A DNA stretch of 64,000 bases from Elioraea rosea (GTDB lineage Bacteria; Pseudomonadota; Alphaproteobacteria; Acetobacterales; Acetobacteraceae): contig NZ_VFAC01000005.1 of NCBI RefSeq assembly GCF_007644105.1, forward strand, positions 62,001-126,000, in the 5' to 3' direction. Both the position numbers and the translations under genes were made by a program. Within the stretch, counting starts at the first letter, position 1. Each line of letters begins with the position of its first letter. Under the pieces are notes generated by a model. The model was not told the DNA's origin. It saw nothing but the letters and a program-made list of their open reading frames with translations, and made no database searches. Below are positions 47,079 through 55,951 of this stretch, piece by piece.

Positions 47079-47092
47079 ATGATCCAGATCAA
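47079..47092. promoter_or_regulatory. FNR/FixK-type palindrome between lipoprotein and SbmA-like genes
   Basis: The minus strand reads TTGATCTGGATCAT, 13 of 14 bases of the FixK/FNR box TTGATCTGGATCAA. It lies 36 nt upstream of the lipoprotein start (47043) and 98 nt upstream of ATG 47190. The core TGATCTGGATCA is identical to that at 17406-17417. It overlaps the earlier candidate ATG 47079, which argues against that start. Confidence 0.6.
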
Positions 47093-47189
47093 GACGGCCG
47101 CGCGCGTCGCCGTCGCATGCCCCCTCACGATAGATGATACTGCCGGCACGCTGGCCGCGCGGCGCGGCCCACGACAGCGAACCGACGCC

Positions 47190-48968
47190 ATGCACACCGA
47201 CACGCCTTCGGCGATCATCGACCGTATCGGCCAGCACGGCGCCCTTCGTGCGCGCTTCGCTGCCCGGGTCCATCCCGGGCCTGCGGACCTGCGGATGCTG
47301 CGGCTGCTCGCAGGCATCTTCCGCACCGAAGCACGCTGGCGCGCGGTCGCGCTCACCGCCGCGATCATCGTCGCCACCGTTGCACTCATCGTCCTGATGG
47401 TGCGGTTCGCCATCTGGAATGGCGACTTCTTCGATGCGATCGAGCAGAAATCCTGGCCAGGCCTCGTGCGCCAGGCGTGGATGTTCGCAGCCATCCTCGC
47501 CGGCGGGATGATCACCCATGCCGCTGCGCTGCAGGCACGGCGCATGCTGCAGATTACGCTGCGCCGCCACCTCACCCTGGCGCTGATCGACACCTGGATG
47601 GCCGATGGCCACCACGCAAGGCTGCGTGACGTCGCGCCCGGGCTTGCCAACGAGGATGGTCGCATCGCCGAGGATGCCCGCGTGGTGTGCGAGCTGATGG
47701 TCGATTTCCTTGCCTCGCTCCTCTACGCGCTTCTGCAGTTCGTCGTGTTCGTCGGCATGCTGTGGCTGAGCTCCGGCCCGCTGAGGCTCAGCGCGGGTGG
47801 CATCGCGGTGACCGTGCCGGGCCACATGGTCTGGGTGGCACTGTTCTATGCCTCGCTCGGCGCGGCCATCACCATCCGGGTCGGCCACCCCCTCGTACGC
47901 GCGACCGACAGGCGCCAGACAGCCGAGGCCGCCTTCCGCGAAGGACTCGTCCACGCTGTCTCGCGCTCGGCCACCATCGCGCTCGGCCGGGCCGAGCCAG
48001 GAGAGAGGCGGCGCCTCGCAGGGCGTTTCGCTGCCGTGTCATCCACCTGGGCGGAGCAGACGATCTCCTTCCGGCGGATGACCTTCTTCACAGCAGGCTT
48101 CGGCTTCCTCACGGCCGCGCTGCCGATGCTCCTGCTCGCGCCACGGCATTTTGCCGGCGACATGAGCCTCGGCACGCTGATGCAGGTCACCGTCGCCTTC
48201 GGGCAGGTGACGGCGGCGCTGTTCTGGATGTCCGACAACTACCCGTTCATCGCGCAATGGGAAGCCTCCGCGGCGCGCGTGCTCGCTCTCCACGAGGCGG
48301 CATCGGACATCGGCGAGGAGCAGGAGACGGATCGGCCAGGCGAGATCGAGCGCGTCGCCAAGAACGGGCCGGGGCTTTCCTTCCTCGACCTCAGCCTCGT
48401 CTCCGCTTCGGGCGAAGTGCTTGTGCGGCGGTTCAACGCCTCCGTCGCACCGGGGGAACGACTGCTCGTCGAGGCGACGCCGCCGGCAGCGGCCGCGCTG
48501 TTCCGTGCCGTCGCCGGGCTCTCGGCCTGGGGAAGCGGCACGATCGAGCTGCCGGAGGGCGCCGTGCCGTTCTTCCTCGGCGAGCGGCCCTATCTTCCCG
48601 AGGCGACGCTCGCAGAGATCCTCGCCGACCCGCGCGCGCCAGGAGAGGTCTCCCGCGCGCAGATGACGGCTGCGATGGTCGAGGCGGGCCTCGCGGCGCT
48701 GATCCCCTCTCTCTCCGTCGCCGCCGCCTGGGAACAGGAGCTGAGCGTCGAGGACCAGCAGCGCCTCGGCATCGCGCGCGCCATCCTGCACCGGCCGGCA
48801 TGGCTTTTCATGCATGACGCGATGAGCGCGCTCGATGCGGAGCAGGAGGACCGCCTGATGGGCGTTCTCGTCGCCTCGCTGCAGGGCTCTGCGATCGTGA
48901 CCATCGCGCACCGTGCGGCGCTCGACCGGTTCCACCAGCGTCGCATCGCGCTCACCCGCGCGGGGTGA
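47190..48968 (+). CDS. SbmA/YddA-like ABC membrane protein with degenerate ATPase domain
   Basis: This protein of about 592 residues has the SbmA/YddA-type membrane domain: FAIWNGDFFDAIEQKSW, QARRMLQITLRRHLTLALID, VGHPLVRATDRRQTAEAAFR and FRREGLVHAV-like text. An ABC-shaped C-terminal half follows. Its nucleotide-binding motifs are lost: the P-loop position reads EATPPAAAALFRAV with no GKS, the signature is LSVEDQQRLGIARAI (Gly to Glu), and Walker B reads WLFMHDAMSALD (Asp to His). Only the switch region IAHRAAL persists. ATP hydrolysis is therefore unlikely. ATG 47190 is preferred; ATG 47079 lies in the FNR-like site. Confidence 0.85.
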   Translation: MHTDTPSAIIDRIGQHGALRARFAARVHPGPADLRMLRLLAGIFRTEARWRAVALTAAIIVATVALIVLMVRFAIWNGDFFDAIEQKSWPGLVRQAWMFAAILAGGMITHAAALQARRMLQITLRRHLTLALIDTWMADGHHARLRDVAPGLANEDGRIAEDARVVCELMVDFLASLLYALLQFVVFVGMLWLSSGPLRLSAGGIAVTVPGHMVWVALFYASLGAAITIRVGHPLVRATDRRQTAEAAFREGLVHAVSRSATIALGRAEPGERRRLAGRFAAVSSTWAEQTISFRRMTFFTAGFGFLTAALPMLLLAPRHFAGDMSLGTLMQVTVAFGQVTAALFWMSDNYPFIAQWEASAARVLALHEAASDIGEEQETDRPGEIERVAKNGPGLSFLDLSLVSASGEVLVRRFNASVAPGERLLVEATPPAAAALFRAVAGLSAWGSGTIELPEGAVPFFLGERPYLPEATLAEILADPRAPGEVSRAQMTAAMVEAGLAALIPSLSVAAAWEQELSVEDQQRLGIARAILHRPAWLFMHDAMSALDAEQEDRLMGVLVASLQGSAIVTIAHRAALDRFHQRRIALTRAG

Positions 48969-48979
48969 GGGGCCGGGCC

Positions 48980-49900
48980 TCAGCCGCCCCCATCCTTGGC
49001 CAGGGCGAGCGCACGGGCATAGACCTCCCGGCGCGGCCGGCCCGTCTCGGCGGCGACGGCGGCGGCGGCGTCCTTCACCGTCGCGCCAGCCTCGAGCGCG
49101 CGGCCGAGACGGGCGTCCACCTCGTCGTCGGCGGCCGTCTCCGCGCCGGCGCCTGGCCCAACGACGATCGTCACCTCGCCGCGCGGCGCCTCCGCGGCGA
49201 AGCGGGCGGCGAGCTCCGGCAACGTGCCGCGGGCGACAGTCTCGAACAGCTTGGTCAACTCCCGCGCGAGCGCGGCAGGCCGGGGGCCGAGCACCTTGGC
49301 AAGGTCGGCAAGCGTCGCCGCGGCGCGCTGCGGCGCCTCGAAGAGCACGAGCGTGGCGACCAGTCCGGCCGCTTCCGCCTCCCGGATGGCGGCGAGCCGC
49401 GCCCGCCTCGGCCCTGGCTTCGGCGGCAGGAAACCGAGGAAGAGGAACGGGTGCGGCGGCAGGCCGGAAAGCGCCAGCGCCGTCAGCGCGGCCGAGGGTC
49501 CCGGCACGGCGGTGACGCGCAGGCCCGCGCCGGCCGCAGCCGCCACGAGGCGGTAGCCGGGGTCGGAGACAAGCGGCATGCCGGCATCGGAGGCGAGCGC
49601 GACGCGCTTTCCGGCCGCGAGCCAGGCAACCACGCGCGGTGTCATCGCGCTTTCATTGTGTTCGTGGTAGGCCACGAGGGGTCGGGAGATGCCGTTGCGG
49701 GCGAGCAGCCGCGCCGTGACCCTGGTATCTTCGCACAGGACCGCATCGGCCGCCGCGAGAACGGCCAGCCCGCGCGGCGGCATGTCGCCAAGATTGCCGA
49801 TCGGTGTGGCGACCAGGGTGAGCGTTCCGGGGGGGCCGGCAGCATCGTCTCCGCCCGGACCTGAAGAACGAAGGGGGAGATCCGGTGTTTCGTCGTGCAT
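48980..49900 (-). CDS. rsmI: 16S rRNA (cytidine1402-2'-O)-methyltransferase
   Basis: RsmI methylates the ribose of C1402 in the ribosomal P site using SAM. This 306-residue protein has TLVATPIGNLGDMPPRGLAV, CEDTRVTARLL, HEHNESAMTPRVV, LASDAGMPLVSDPGYRLV and VTAVPGPSAALTALALSGLP, all family hallmarks. The C-terminal domain is present (ETGRPRREVYARALAL). ATG 49900 with GGGACGAGGC upstream lies inside the start of the divergent lipoprotein gene (16-nt overlap of the 5' ends). Confidence 0.95.
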   Translation of the reverse strand: MHDETPDLPLRSSGPGGDDAAGPPGTLTLVATPIGNLGDMPPRGLAVLAAADAVLCEDTRVTARLLARNGISRPLVAYHEHNESAMTPRVVAWLAAGKRVALASDAGMPLVSDPGYRLVAAAAGAGLRVTAVPGPSAALTALALSGLPPHPFLFLGFLPPKPGPRRARLAAIREAEAAGLVATLVLFEAPQRAAATLADLAKVLGPRPAALARELTKLFETVARGTLPELAARFAAEAPRGEVTIVVGPGAGAETAADDEVDARLGRALEAGATVKDAAAAVAAETGRPRREVYARALALAKDGGG

Positions 49901-51153
49901 GCCTCGTCCCGCTCTCTCTGGCGAGCCTAGCCCTTGCCGCCTGTGCCGGGCCACAGCCGCAGGCAACGCGCCCTTCGGGGCAGGCCCCGATGGCCGCCCC
50001 GCAGATGATGCAGCGCCCGGCCTTGGGGCCGGACGGGATGGTCCGCGCCGGGCTGCTTCTACCGCTTTCGGGGCCGCAGGCCGCCGTCGGACGCGCGATG
50101 CTTGATGCGGCCACGCTCGCGGTGTTCCAGAACAACGCACCGCTCGTGCTCCTGCCGAAGGATACGGGCGGCACGCCCGCCGGCGCGGCCGCGGCCGCGC
50201 AGGCCGCCCTGGCAGAGGGCGCCTCGATCATCCTCGGCCCTCTCTTCTCGGGCGAGACCGAGGCGGTCGGGCCCATCGCTCGGGCGGCGGGCGTGAACGT
50301 CCTTGCCTTCACGACCGATGCAGCGGTCGCGCGCGACAACGTGTTCGTGCTCGGACAGCTTCCCGGCCCGGCGGTGCGGCGCGTCGTCGCCGCCGCGCGC
50401 GCGGGCGGGGCCGAGCGGTTCGCCGCGATCGTGCCCGACACGGCTTATGGCCGCGTGGTGCTCGAGGCCTTCCGCCGGGCGGTGGCCGATGCCGGAGGCC
50501 AGGTGGTAAAGGCGGAGATCTACTCCGGCAACCCGAACCCGGCCGTGCAGCAGCTCGCCGACTATGCGCGACGCCGCGGGCCGATCGATGCGCAGATCCG
50601 CGCGGCCCGCGCGCAGGGCACGGCTGAGGGCCGCCGCCGCGCGGCAGAGCTTGCGCGCGAGGCACGCGTGCCGCCGCCCGATTTCGACGCGCTGATCCTC
50701 GCCGATGGCGGGGAGCGGCTGCGCGCCGTCGCCTCGCTGCTCCCCTACTACGACGTGGACAATCCGCCGGTGAAGTTCCTCGGCACACCGCTCATGGCCG
50801 CAATGTCCGATGCCGGGCGCGAGCCGGCGCTGGTGGGAACGATCTACGCCGCGCCGGACGAGTCCCGCCGCGCGGCGTTCGATGCGCGCTACAGCGAGGC
50901 GTTCGGCCCGGTTCCGCCGATCGTTGCCGGCGTCGCCTACGATGCCGCGGCGATCGCCGCCGTGCTCGCAGCCGGAGGTGACCTGTCGAGCGCCGCGCTG
51001 ACCGACCCGAACGGCTTCGCCGGCGTTCTCGGCATCATCCGGCTTCTGCCCGACGGCACAAACCAGCGCGGCCTGTCACTGATGGAGGTCACGCGCGGCG
51101 GCGCGAACGTCGTGGAACCCGCGCCGGACCGGTTCGACGCCGCGTCGTTCTGA
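49885..51153 (+). CDS. Penicillin-binding protein activator, LpoA/LppC-like lipoprotein
   Basis: This 422-residue lipoprotein starts with GTG: MFRRACLVPLSLASLALAAC (Cys20). The body is a periplasmic-binding-protein fold: VRAGLLLPLSGPQAAVGRAM, ASIILGPLFSGETEAVGPIA, FAAIVPDTAYGRVVLEAFRR and FAGVLGIIRLLPDGTNQRG. It corresponds to the C-terminal domain of E. coli LpoA, without the N-terminal TPR part. LpoA proteins activate PBP1A from the outer membrane. AAGGGGGAGATCCG precedes GTG. Next to rsmI, it follows a common proteobacterial arrangement. Confidence 0.88.
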   Translation: MFRRACLVPLSLASLALAACAGPQPQATRPSGQAPMAAPQMMQRPALGPDGMVRAGLLLPLSGPQAAVGRAMLDAATLAVFQNNAPLVLLPKDTGGTPAGAAAAAQAALAEGASIILGPLFSGETEAVGPIARAAGVNVLAFTTDAAVARDNVFVLGQLPGPAVRRVVAAARAGGAERFAAIVPDTAYGRVVLEAFRRAVADAGGQVVKAEIYSGNPNPAVQQLADYARRRGPIDAQIRAARAQGTAEGRRRAAELAREARVPPPDFDALILADGGERLRAVASLLPYYDVDNPPVKFLGTPLMAAMSDAGREPALVGTIYAAPDESRRAAFDARYSEAFGPVPPIVAGVAYDAAAIAAVLAAGGDLSSAALTDPNGFAGVLGIIRLLPDGTNQRGLSLMEVTRGGANVVEPAPDRFDAASF

Positions 51154-51159
51154 GGCGCG

Positions 51160-52581
51160 ATGCCGTCGCATCTTGCGCCGCCGACGCCGATCACTGCCCT
51201 GGCCGCAACGGTCGCTCTCGGCGCTGCGCCGGTCATCGTGCTCGGCCTCCTCGCGGCCGTGGGCGTGCTCGACGCGGGCGCTGCCCTGGCCGGATCTGCC
51301 GCGGTGCTCGCAACCTCTGGCGCCTGCGCCTGGCTGTGGCAGCGCGACATCGCGCGGCTGACGGATGCGCTGCGTGCCGCCGAGGCAGGTGCGCCGCGCG
51401 GCGCGCTGCCGGTGCTCCCGCCACTGCGACGGATCGCCGAGGCAGCGCAGCGCCTCGCCGAGGGCCTGCGCGAACGCGGCAGGGAGGCGGCGACGAACGC
51501 GTCGGCCGCCGTGCGCATCGTCGCCAGGCTGCCCGACCCGCTCGTCGTGCTCGGCGCCGAGGCACAGCCCGTGACGATGAACCCCGCTGCGCGCGCGCTT
51601 CTCGGCGAGGACGGGGCGGATTTGGCCGCCCTGCTGCGCAATCCCGGCCTGCGTGGGGCGGTCGATCGCACGCTTGCCGGCGCCGGACCGCAGACGGCGG
51701 AGGTGACCATCCCCGTGCCGATCGAGCGCGAGCTGCTCGCGCAGGCCATCCTGCTCGACCCGCCACTTGCCGATGGCGGCCGGCTCCTGCTCGTGCTGTC
51801 GGACCGCACCCGGGAGCGGCGGCTCGAGCAGATGCGGGCCGATTTCGTCGCCAATGCGAGCCACGAGCTGCGCACGCCGCTGACGAGCCTGATCGGCTTC
51901 ATCGACACGCTTCTCGGCCCCGCGGCTGACGACAAGGAGGCGCAGCTTCGCTTCCTGCCGATCATGGCCGAGCAGGCGAGCCGCATGGGGCGGCTGATCG
52001 AGGACCTCCTCAGCCTGTCGCGAATCGAGCTCTCGGAGCACACGCCGCCGACGGGGGAGCTCGACCTCGGCGTTCTTGCGCGCCGTGCGGCGGAGGCGCT
52101 CGGCCCCCGGCTCGCGGCCAGGCGGGTGACGCTCGACATCGCCGTCGAGGAGGCGGTGCCGCCGGTGCTCGGCGACGCCGACCAGCTTTCCCAGGTGCTC
52201 GCCAACCTTCTGGACAACGCCTTGAAGTACGGCCGCGAAGGCGGGCGGATCGCGCTTGCCCTGCGGCGCGACGGGCCTGGCGGAGACAAGGCGCGGCGCC
52301 GCCCGGGCGTTGCGCTCGCCGTCACCGACGACGGCGCGGGCATCCCCCGCGTGCACATCCCGCGTCTGACGGAACGGTTCTATCGCGTCGATGCTGCACG
52401 CTCGCGCGCCGTCGGCGGCACGGGGCTCGGGCTCGCCATCGTCAAGCACATCGTCAACCGGCACCGCGGCGTGCTCGAGATCGAGAGCGAGGAGGGGCGC
52501 GGCAGCACCTTCACCGTGTGGCTTCCCGCCGCGACCGCCGCGGCCGACGCGGCGAAGGTTCAGGTGGCCGAGCCGCGATAG
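51160..52581 (+). CDS. PhoR-like sensor histidine kinase
   Basis: This 473-residue kinase has two N-terminal membrane helices (residues about 10-60) and a linker with a PAS-like part (VARLPDPLVVLGAEAQPVTM). HisKA follows with VANASHELRTPLTSLIGFID (His235), then the ATPase N box ANLLDNALKYG, DDGAGIP, FYRVDAARSR and GGTGLGLAIVKHIV. All catalytic boxes are present. The PhoR resemblance suggests phosphate sensing with PhoB, but no response regulator is in the window. It ends 22 nt inside the convergent aldolase gene. Confidence 0.9.
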   Translation: MPSHLAPPTPITALAATVALGAAPVIVLGLLAAVGVLDAGAALAGSAAVLATSGACAWLWQRDIARLTDALRAAEAGAPRGALPVLPPLRRIAEAAQRLAEGLRERGREAATNASAAVRIVARLPDPLVVLGAEAQPVTMNPAARALLGEDGADLAALLRNPGLRGAVDRTLAGAGPQTAEVTIPVPIERELLAQAILLDPPLADGGRLLLVLSDRTRERRLEQMRADFVANASHELRTPLTSLIGFIDTLLGPAADDKEAQLRFLPIMAEQASRMGRLIEDLLSLSRIELSEHTPPTGELDLGVLARRAAEALGPRLAARRVTLDIAVEEAVPPVLGDADQLSQVLANLLDNALKYGREGGRIALALRRDGPGGDKARRRPGVALAVTDDGAGIPRVHIPRLTERFYRVDAARSRAVGGTGLGLAIVKHIVNRHRGVLEIESEEGRGSTFTVWLPAATAAADAAKVQVAEPR

Positions 52582-53195
52582 GCGGACCAGGCCGATCCGA
52601 GCGAGGCCATCTCGTCCGCCCCGAGCACGGGTGGCGCATCGGTGACGGCCAGAAGCGTGAGCCAGGTGCGCGCGAGTTCCTCGACGATCAGCGCCAGACC
52701 TACCGCGTCCTTCAGCGTCCGGCCGGCCGCCACGGCGCCGTGATGCGCGAGCAGGCAGGCATCGCGCGAGGCGAGCGCGGCGGCGGCATGCGCGGCAAGC
52801 GCCTCGCTTCCCGGCGTTGCGTAGGGTGCGCAGGGAATGTCCTCCCCACCCGCTGCGATGACGGTGTAGTGCACCGCCGGGATCGGACGGCGCAGCGCCG
52901 CGGCGGCCATCACGCTCGCCCCGTGGGTGTGCACCACCGCCGAAAGCTCGGGCCGCGCGTCGAGGATGGCGCGATGAAGCTGCCACTCGCTCGTCGGCCG
53001 GCCGCCGACGGCGACGTCGTTGGCGGCATCGAGCAGCACGATGTCGCCTTGCTCGAGCGTCGCGAGGTCACGCCCCGTGGGGGTGACGAGAAGCCCCGGC
53101 CCCTCGCGCAGCGAGAGGTTGCCTGCCGTGCCGGACACGAGGCCGAGGCGGGCAACCTCGCGTGACGCGGCGGCCAGCGCGGCGAAGGGACTCAC
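52560..53195 (-). CDS. Class II aldolase/adducin family protein
   Basis: This 211-residue protein has the family zinc sites VVHTHGASVMAAAALRRPI and LLAHHGAVAAGRTLKDAV, and the phosphate-binding GTAGNLSLRE and TPTGRDL. Relatives are L-fuculose-1-phosphate, ribulose-5-phosphate and related aldolases or dehydratases. The exact substrate is unknown. GTG 53195 overlaps the alanine dehydrogenase stop (GTGA), so the two are coupled. The 3' end overlaps the kinase gene on the other strand by 22 nt. Confidence 0.9.
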   Translation of the reverse strand: MSPFAALAAASREVARLGLVSGTAGNLSLREGPGLLVTPTGRDLATLEQGDIVLLDAANDVAVGGRPTSEWQLHRAILDARPELSAVVHTHGASVMAAAALRRPIPAVHYTVIAAGGEDIPCAPYATPGSEALAAHAAAALASRDACLLAHHGAVAAGRTLKDAVGLALIVEELARTWLTLLAVTDAPPVLGADEMASLGSAWSAYRGSAT

Positions 53196-54310
53196 GGAAC
53201 GATCGCCTCCTCCGCGCGGAGGAGCTTCTCGCCCAGCGCTGCGGCGACGGCCGGGTGCGTCACGCGCCCGGCATGCACGTTGAGGCCGTTGAGGAGATGC
53301 GGGTCCTCCGCCATCGCGCGGCGCCAGCCCTTGCCGGCGAGCGCGATGACGAAGGAAAGGGTGGCGTTGTTCAGCGCCACGGCCGATGTGCGCGCCACCG
53401 CTCCGGGCATGTTGGTGACGCAGTAGTGCACCACGCCATCGACCACGTAGGTCGGGTCGGCATGCGTGGTCGGGCGGGAGGTTTCGAAGCAGCCGCCCTG
53501 GTCGATCGCGACATCGACCATCACGCTGCCGGGCCGCATGCGCGAGACGGTGGCGCGCGAGACGAGCTTCGGCGCCGCCGCACCCGCGACGAGCACCGCG
53601 CCGATGACGAGATCGGATTCGAGCACGGCCGCCTCGATCGAATCGAAGGTCGCGTAGACTGTGGCGACGCGGCCGTCGAACTCCTGGTCGAGCGCATCGA
53701 GGCGCTTGAGGTTGCGGTCGAACACCGTCACCCGCGCGCGCATGCCTGCGGCGATCCGCGCCGCGTTGGAGCCGACCACCCCGCCGCCGATGATGGCGAC
53801 GCGCGCCCCACGCACCCCCGGCACGCCCGAGAGAAGGATGCCCGCGCCGCCATTCTCCTTCTCGAGGCAGCGCGCGCCGACCTGGATGGCCATCCGCCCG
53901 GCTACCTCGCTCATCGGCGCGAGAAGCGGCAGCGTGCCGGCACTGTCCGTCACCGTCTCGTATGCGATCGCCGTCGCGCCGGAGGCCATCAGCCCCTTCG
54001 TCTGCTCGGGGTCCGGCGCAAGGTGGAGATAGGTGAACAGAACCTGGCCAGGCCGCAGCATGGCGATCTCGGGTGCGAGCGGCTCCTTCACCTTCACGAC
54101 AAGCTCGGCCTCGGCGAACACGGCCGCGGCATCGGGTGCGATGCGCGCGCCAGCCGCCTCGTAGGCGGCATCGGGGAAGCCGATCGCTGCCCCGGCGCCG
54201 GACTGCACGAGCACCGCATGGCCGAGATGGGTGAGCTCGCGAACAGACGCCGGTACGAGCCCGACGCGGTATTCGTGGACCTTGGTTTCCTTCGGAACGC
54301 CGATCAGCAT
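53192..54310 (-). CDS. ald: Alanine dehydrogenase
   Basis: Ald interconverts L-alanine and pyruvate plus ammonia with NAD. The 372-residue length is standard. MLIGVPKETKVHEYRVGLVP, VKVKEPLAPE (substrate lysine), FTYLHLAPDPEQT (catalytic His), VAIIGGGVVGSNAARIAAGM and RPTTHADPTYVVDGVVHYCV are all hallmarks. The class II aldolase follows with a 4-nt overlap. The DUF486 gene ends 13 nt upstream, on the same strand. Confidence 0.97.
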   Translation of the reverse strand: MLIGVPKETKVHEYRVGLVPASVRELTHLGHAVLVQSGAGAAIGFPDAAYEAAGARIAPDAAAVFAEAELVVKVKEPLAPEIAMLRPGQVLFTYLHLAPDPEQTKGLMASGATAIAYETVTDSAGTLPLLAPMSEVAGRMAIQVGARCLEKENGGAGILLSGVPGVRGARVAIIGGGVVGSNAARIAAGMRARVTVFDRNLKRLDALDQEFDGRVATVYATFDSIEAAVLESDLVIGAVLVAGAAAPKLVSRATVSRMRPGSVMVDVAIDQGGCFETSRPTTHADPTYVVDGVVHYCVTNMPGAVARTSAVALNNATLSFVIALAGKGWRRAMAEDPHLLNGLNVHAGRVTHPAVAAALGEKLLRAEEAIVP

Positions 54311-54323
54311 CGCGTTATCCCCC

Positions 54324-54695
54324 TCATTTCCCCGTCGGAAGGAAGATGAATACCACGGCAGCGACCAGGCAGAGAGCGGCCGCGCCGTAGTTCCACGTCA
54401 GCCGCTCGCCGAGCACCATCACCGCGAAGCCCGCGAACACCGCCATGGTGATGACCTCCTGCATCACCTTGAGCTGCTGCGCCGAGTAGGTGCCGAAGCC
54501 GATCCGGTTGGCCGGCACGGCGAGGCAGTACTCGAAGAAGGCGATGCCCCAGGAGACCATGATCGCGAACGCCATCGACCATCCTGGCCGCTTCAGGTGC
54601 CCGTACCAGGCGAAGGTCATCAGCACGTTCGAGCCGATCAGCAGAACGGGGGGAAGAACGAACGCCATCCAGGAGCCTGTGGGAGGAAGCGTCAT
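54324..54695 (-). CDS. DMT family small membrane protein (DUF486)
   Basis: This 123-residue protein has four hydrophobic helices and the DUF486 core SNVLMTFAWYGHLKRP, WGIAFFEYCLAVPANRIG, SAQQLKVMQEVITMAVFAGF and GERLTWNYGAAALCLVAAV. DUF486 proteins are small relatives of drug/metabolite transporters with no settled role. The ATG overlaps the ampG stop as ATGA. Upstream text of the same frame belongs to the ampG shadow and is not counted. Confidence 0.88.
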   Translation of the reverse strand: MTLPPTGSWMAFVLPPVLLIGSNVLMTFAWYGHLKRPGWSMAFAIMVSWGIAFFEYCLAVPANRIGFGTYSAQQLKVMQEVITMAVFAGFAVMVLGERLTWNYGAAALCLVAAVVFIFLPTGK

Positions 54696-55945
54696 CGCGG
54701 AGCGTCCTTCGCGGGGGCGGGAAAGCGCCGAAGCAGCACGAGCATGATGGCAAGCCCGGGAACCGCGGCCGCGGTGGTGAGGAGGAAGAAGCGCGTCCAG
54801 CCCATCGCCTCGGCGAGATAGCCCGAAAGGCCGCCGATCGTGCGCAGCGGCAGCGCCGCGAGCGAGGAGAGAAGCGCATACTGCGTCGCGGTGAAGGCCG
54901 TGCTGGTCAGCGACGAGAGGTAGGCGACGAAGGCGGCATCGGCCAAGCCATCCGTTGCGTTCTCGACACCCACCTGGGCCCAGAGCATCGGCAGGCTCCG
55001 CCCCGCCTCGGCCAGCGCGACGTACATCAGGTTCGAGAGCATCTGCATCAGCCCGGTGATGACGAGCGACCGGCCCGTGCCGATCGCGGCGACCAGCAGG
55101 CCGCCGAGCGCGACGCCGCCGAGCGTCGCGAACAGCCCGAACACGCCCGAGACCGCCGCGACGTCCTCCCGCGAGAAGCCGATGGAGCGATAGAACGGCG
55201 CGGTCATGATGCCGGCGAGCGCCTCGCCGAGCTTGAACAGCGCCACGAAGGCGAGGATCAGCCACGCACCGGGGCGGGAGAGGAAGTCCCGGAACGGCGC
55301 GACGACGGCGGCGGCAAGCCATTCGCTCCAGCCCGCGCGCGAATAACCTCTCGGCGGTGGCGGTTCCTCGGCGAGGATCAGCGTCGTCGCAAGCCCGACG
55401 GCCATCAGCGAGGCCATGGCCACGAACGCGCCCTGCCAGCCGAGACGCGCGACCGAGTACAGCACCCCGGCATTGGCGACGAGCAGCGCGACGCGATAGC
55501 CCCAGACATAGGCGGCGAGCCCGAGGCCCTGGCGCTCCTGCGGCAGGCTTTCGATGCGGAACGCATCGATGGCGATGTCCTGCGTCGCGGAGAGGAACGC
55601 GACGGCGACGGCCACCGACACCGTCGCCGTCGGGTTGGACGCCGGGTCGGTCAAGGCCATCGCTGCGATGGAGAGCGCGAGCAGGGCCTGGACGGGCGCG
55701 AGCCAGCCGCGGCGCCGGCCCAGGCTCGGCATCGGGGCGCGCGCGTGGTCGAGCAGCGGCGCCCAGAGGAACTTCAGCGAGTAGGAGAGGCCGATGAGCG
55801 CGGTGAGCCCGATCTGGCCGAGCGGAACGTTGGCCTCAGAGAACCATTGCCGCAGCGTGAAGCCTGTGAGCGGCAGGGGCAGCCCGGCGGAGAAGCCGAG
55901 CAAGAGCATGACGAGGAGCTTGCGGTCGAACCAGGCCGCCCGCAT
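54692..55945 (-). CDS. ampG: AmpG family muropeptide permease
   Basis: This 417-residue MFS protein matches AmpG: LLLGFSAGLPLPLTGFTLRQ, YSLKFLWAPLLDHARAPMP, GRRRGWLAPVQALLALSIAA, SATQDIAIDAFRIESLPQERQ (quoted in part), and the second half with SRPGAWLILAFVALFKLGEA and TAFTATQYALLSSLAALPLR. AmpG imports anhydro-muropeptides for cell wall recycling. It shares an ATGA overlap with the DUF486 gene. Its own start lies 6 nt after the epimerase stop. Confidence 0.93.
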   Translation of the reverse strand: MRAAWFDRKLLVMLLLGFSAGLPLPLTGFTLRQWFSEANVPLGQIGLTALIGLSYSLKFLWAPLLDHARAPMPSLGRRRGWLAPVQALLALSIAAMALTDPASNPTATVSVAVAVAFLSATQDIAIDAFRIESLPQERQGLGLAAYVWGYRVALLVANAGVLYSVARLGWQGAFVAMASLMAVGLATTLILAEEPPPPRGYSRAGWSEWLAAAVVAPFRDFLSRPGAWLILAFVALFKLGEALAGIMTAPFYRSIGFSREDVAAVSGVFGLFATLGGVALGGLLVAAIGTGRSLVITGLMQMLSNLMYVALAEAGRSLPMLWAQVGVENATDGLADAAFVAYLSSLTSTAFTATQYALLSSLAALPLRTIGGLSGYLAEAMGWTRFFLLTTAAAVPGLAIMLVLLRRFPAPAKDAPR

Positions 55946-55951
55946 GCGGGC

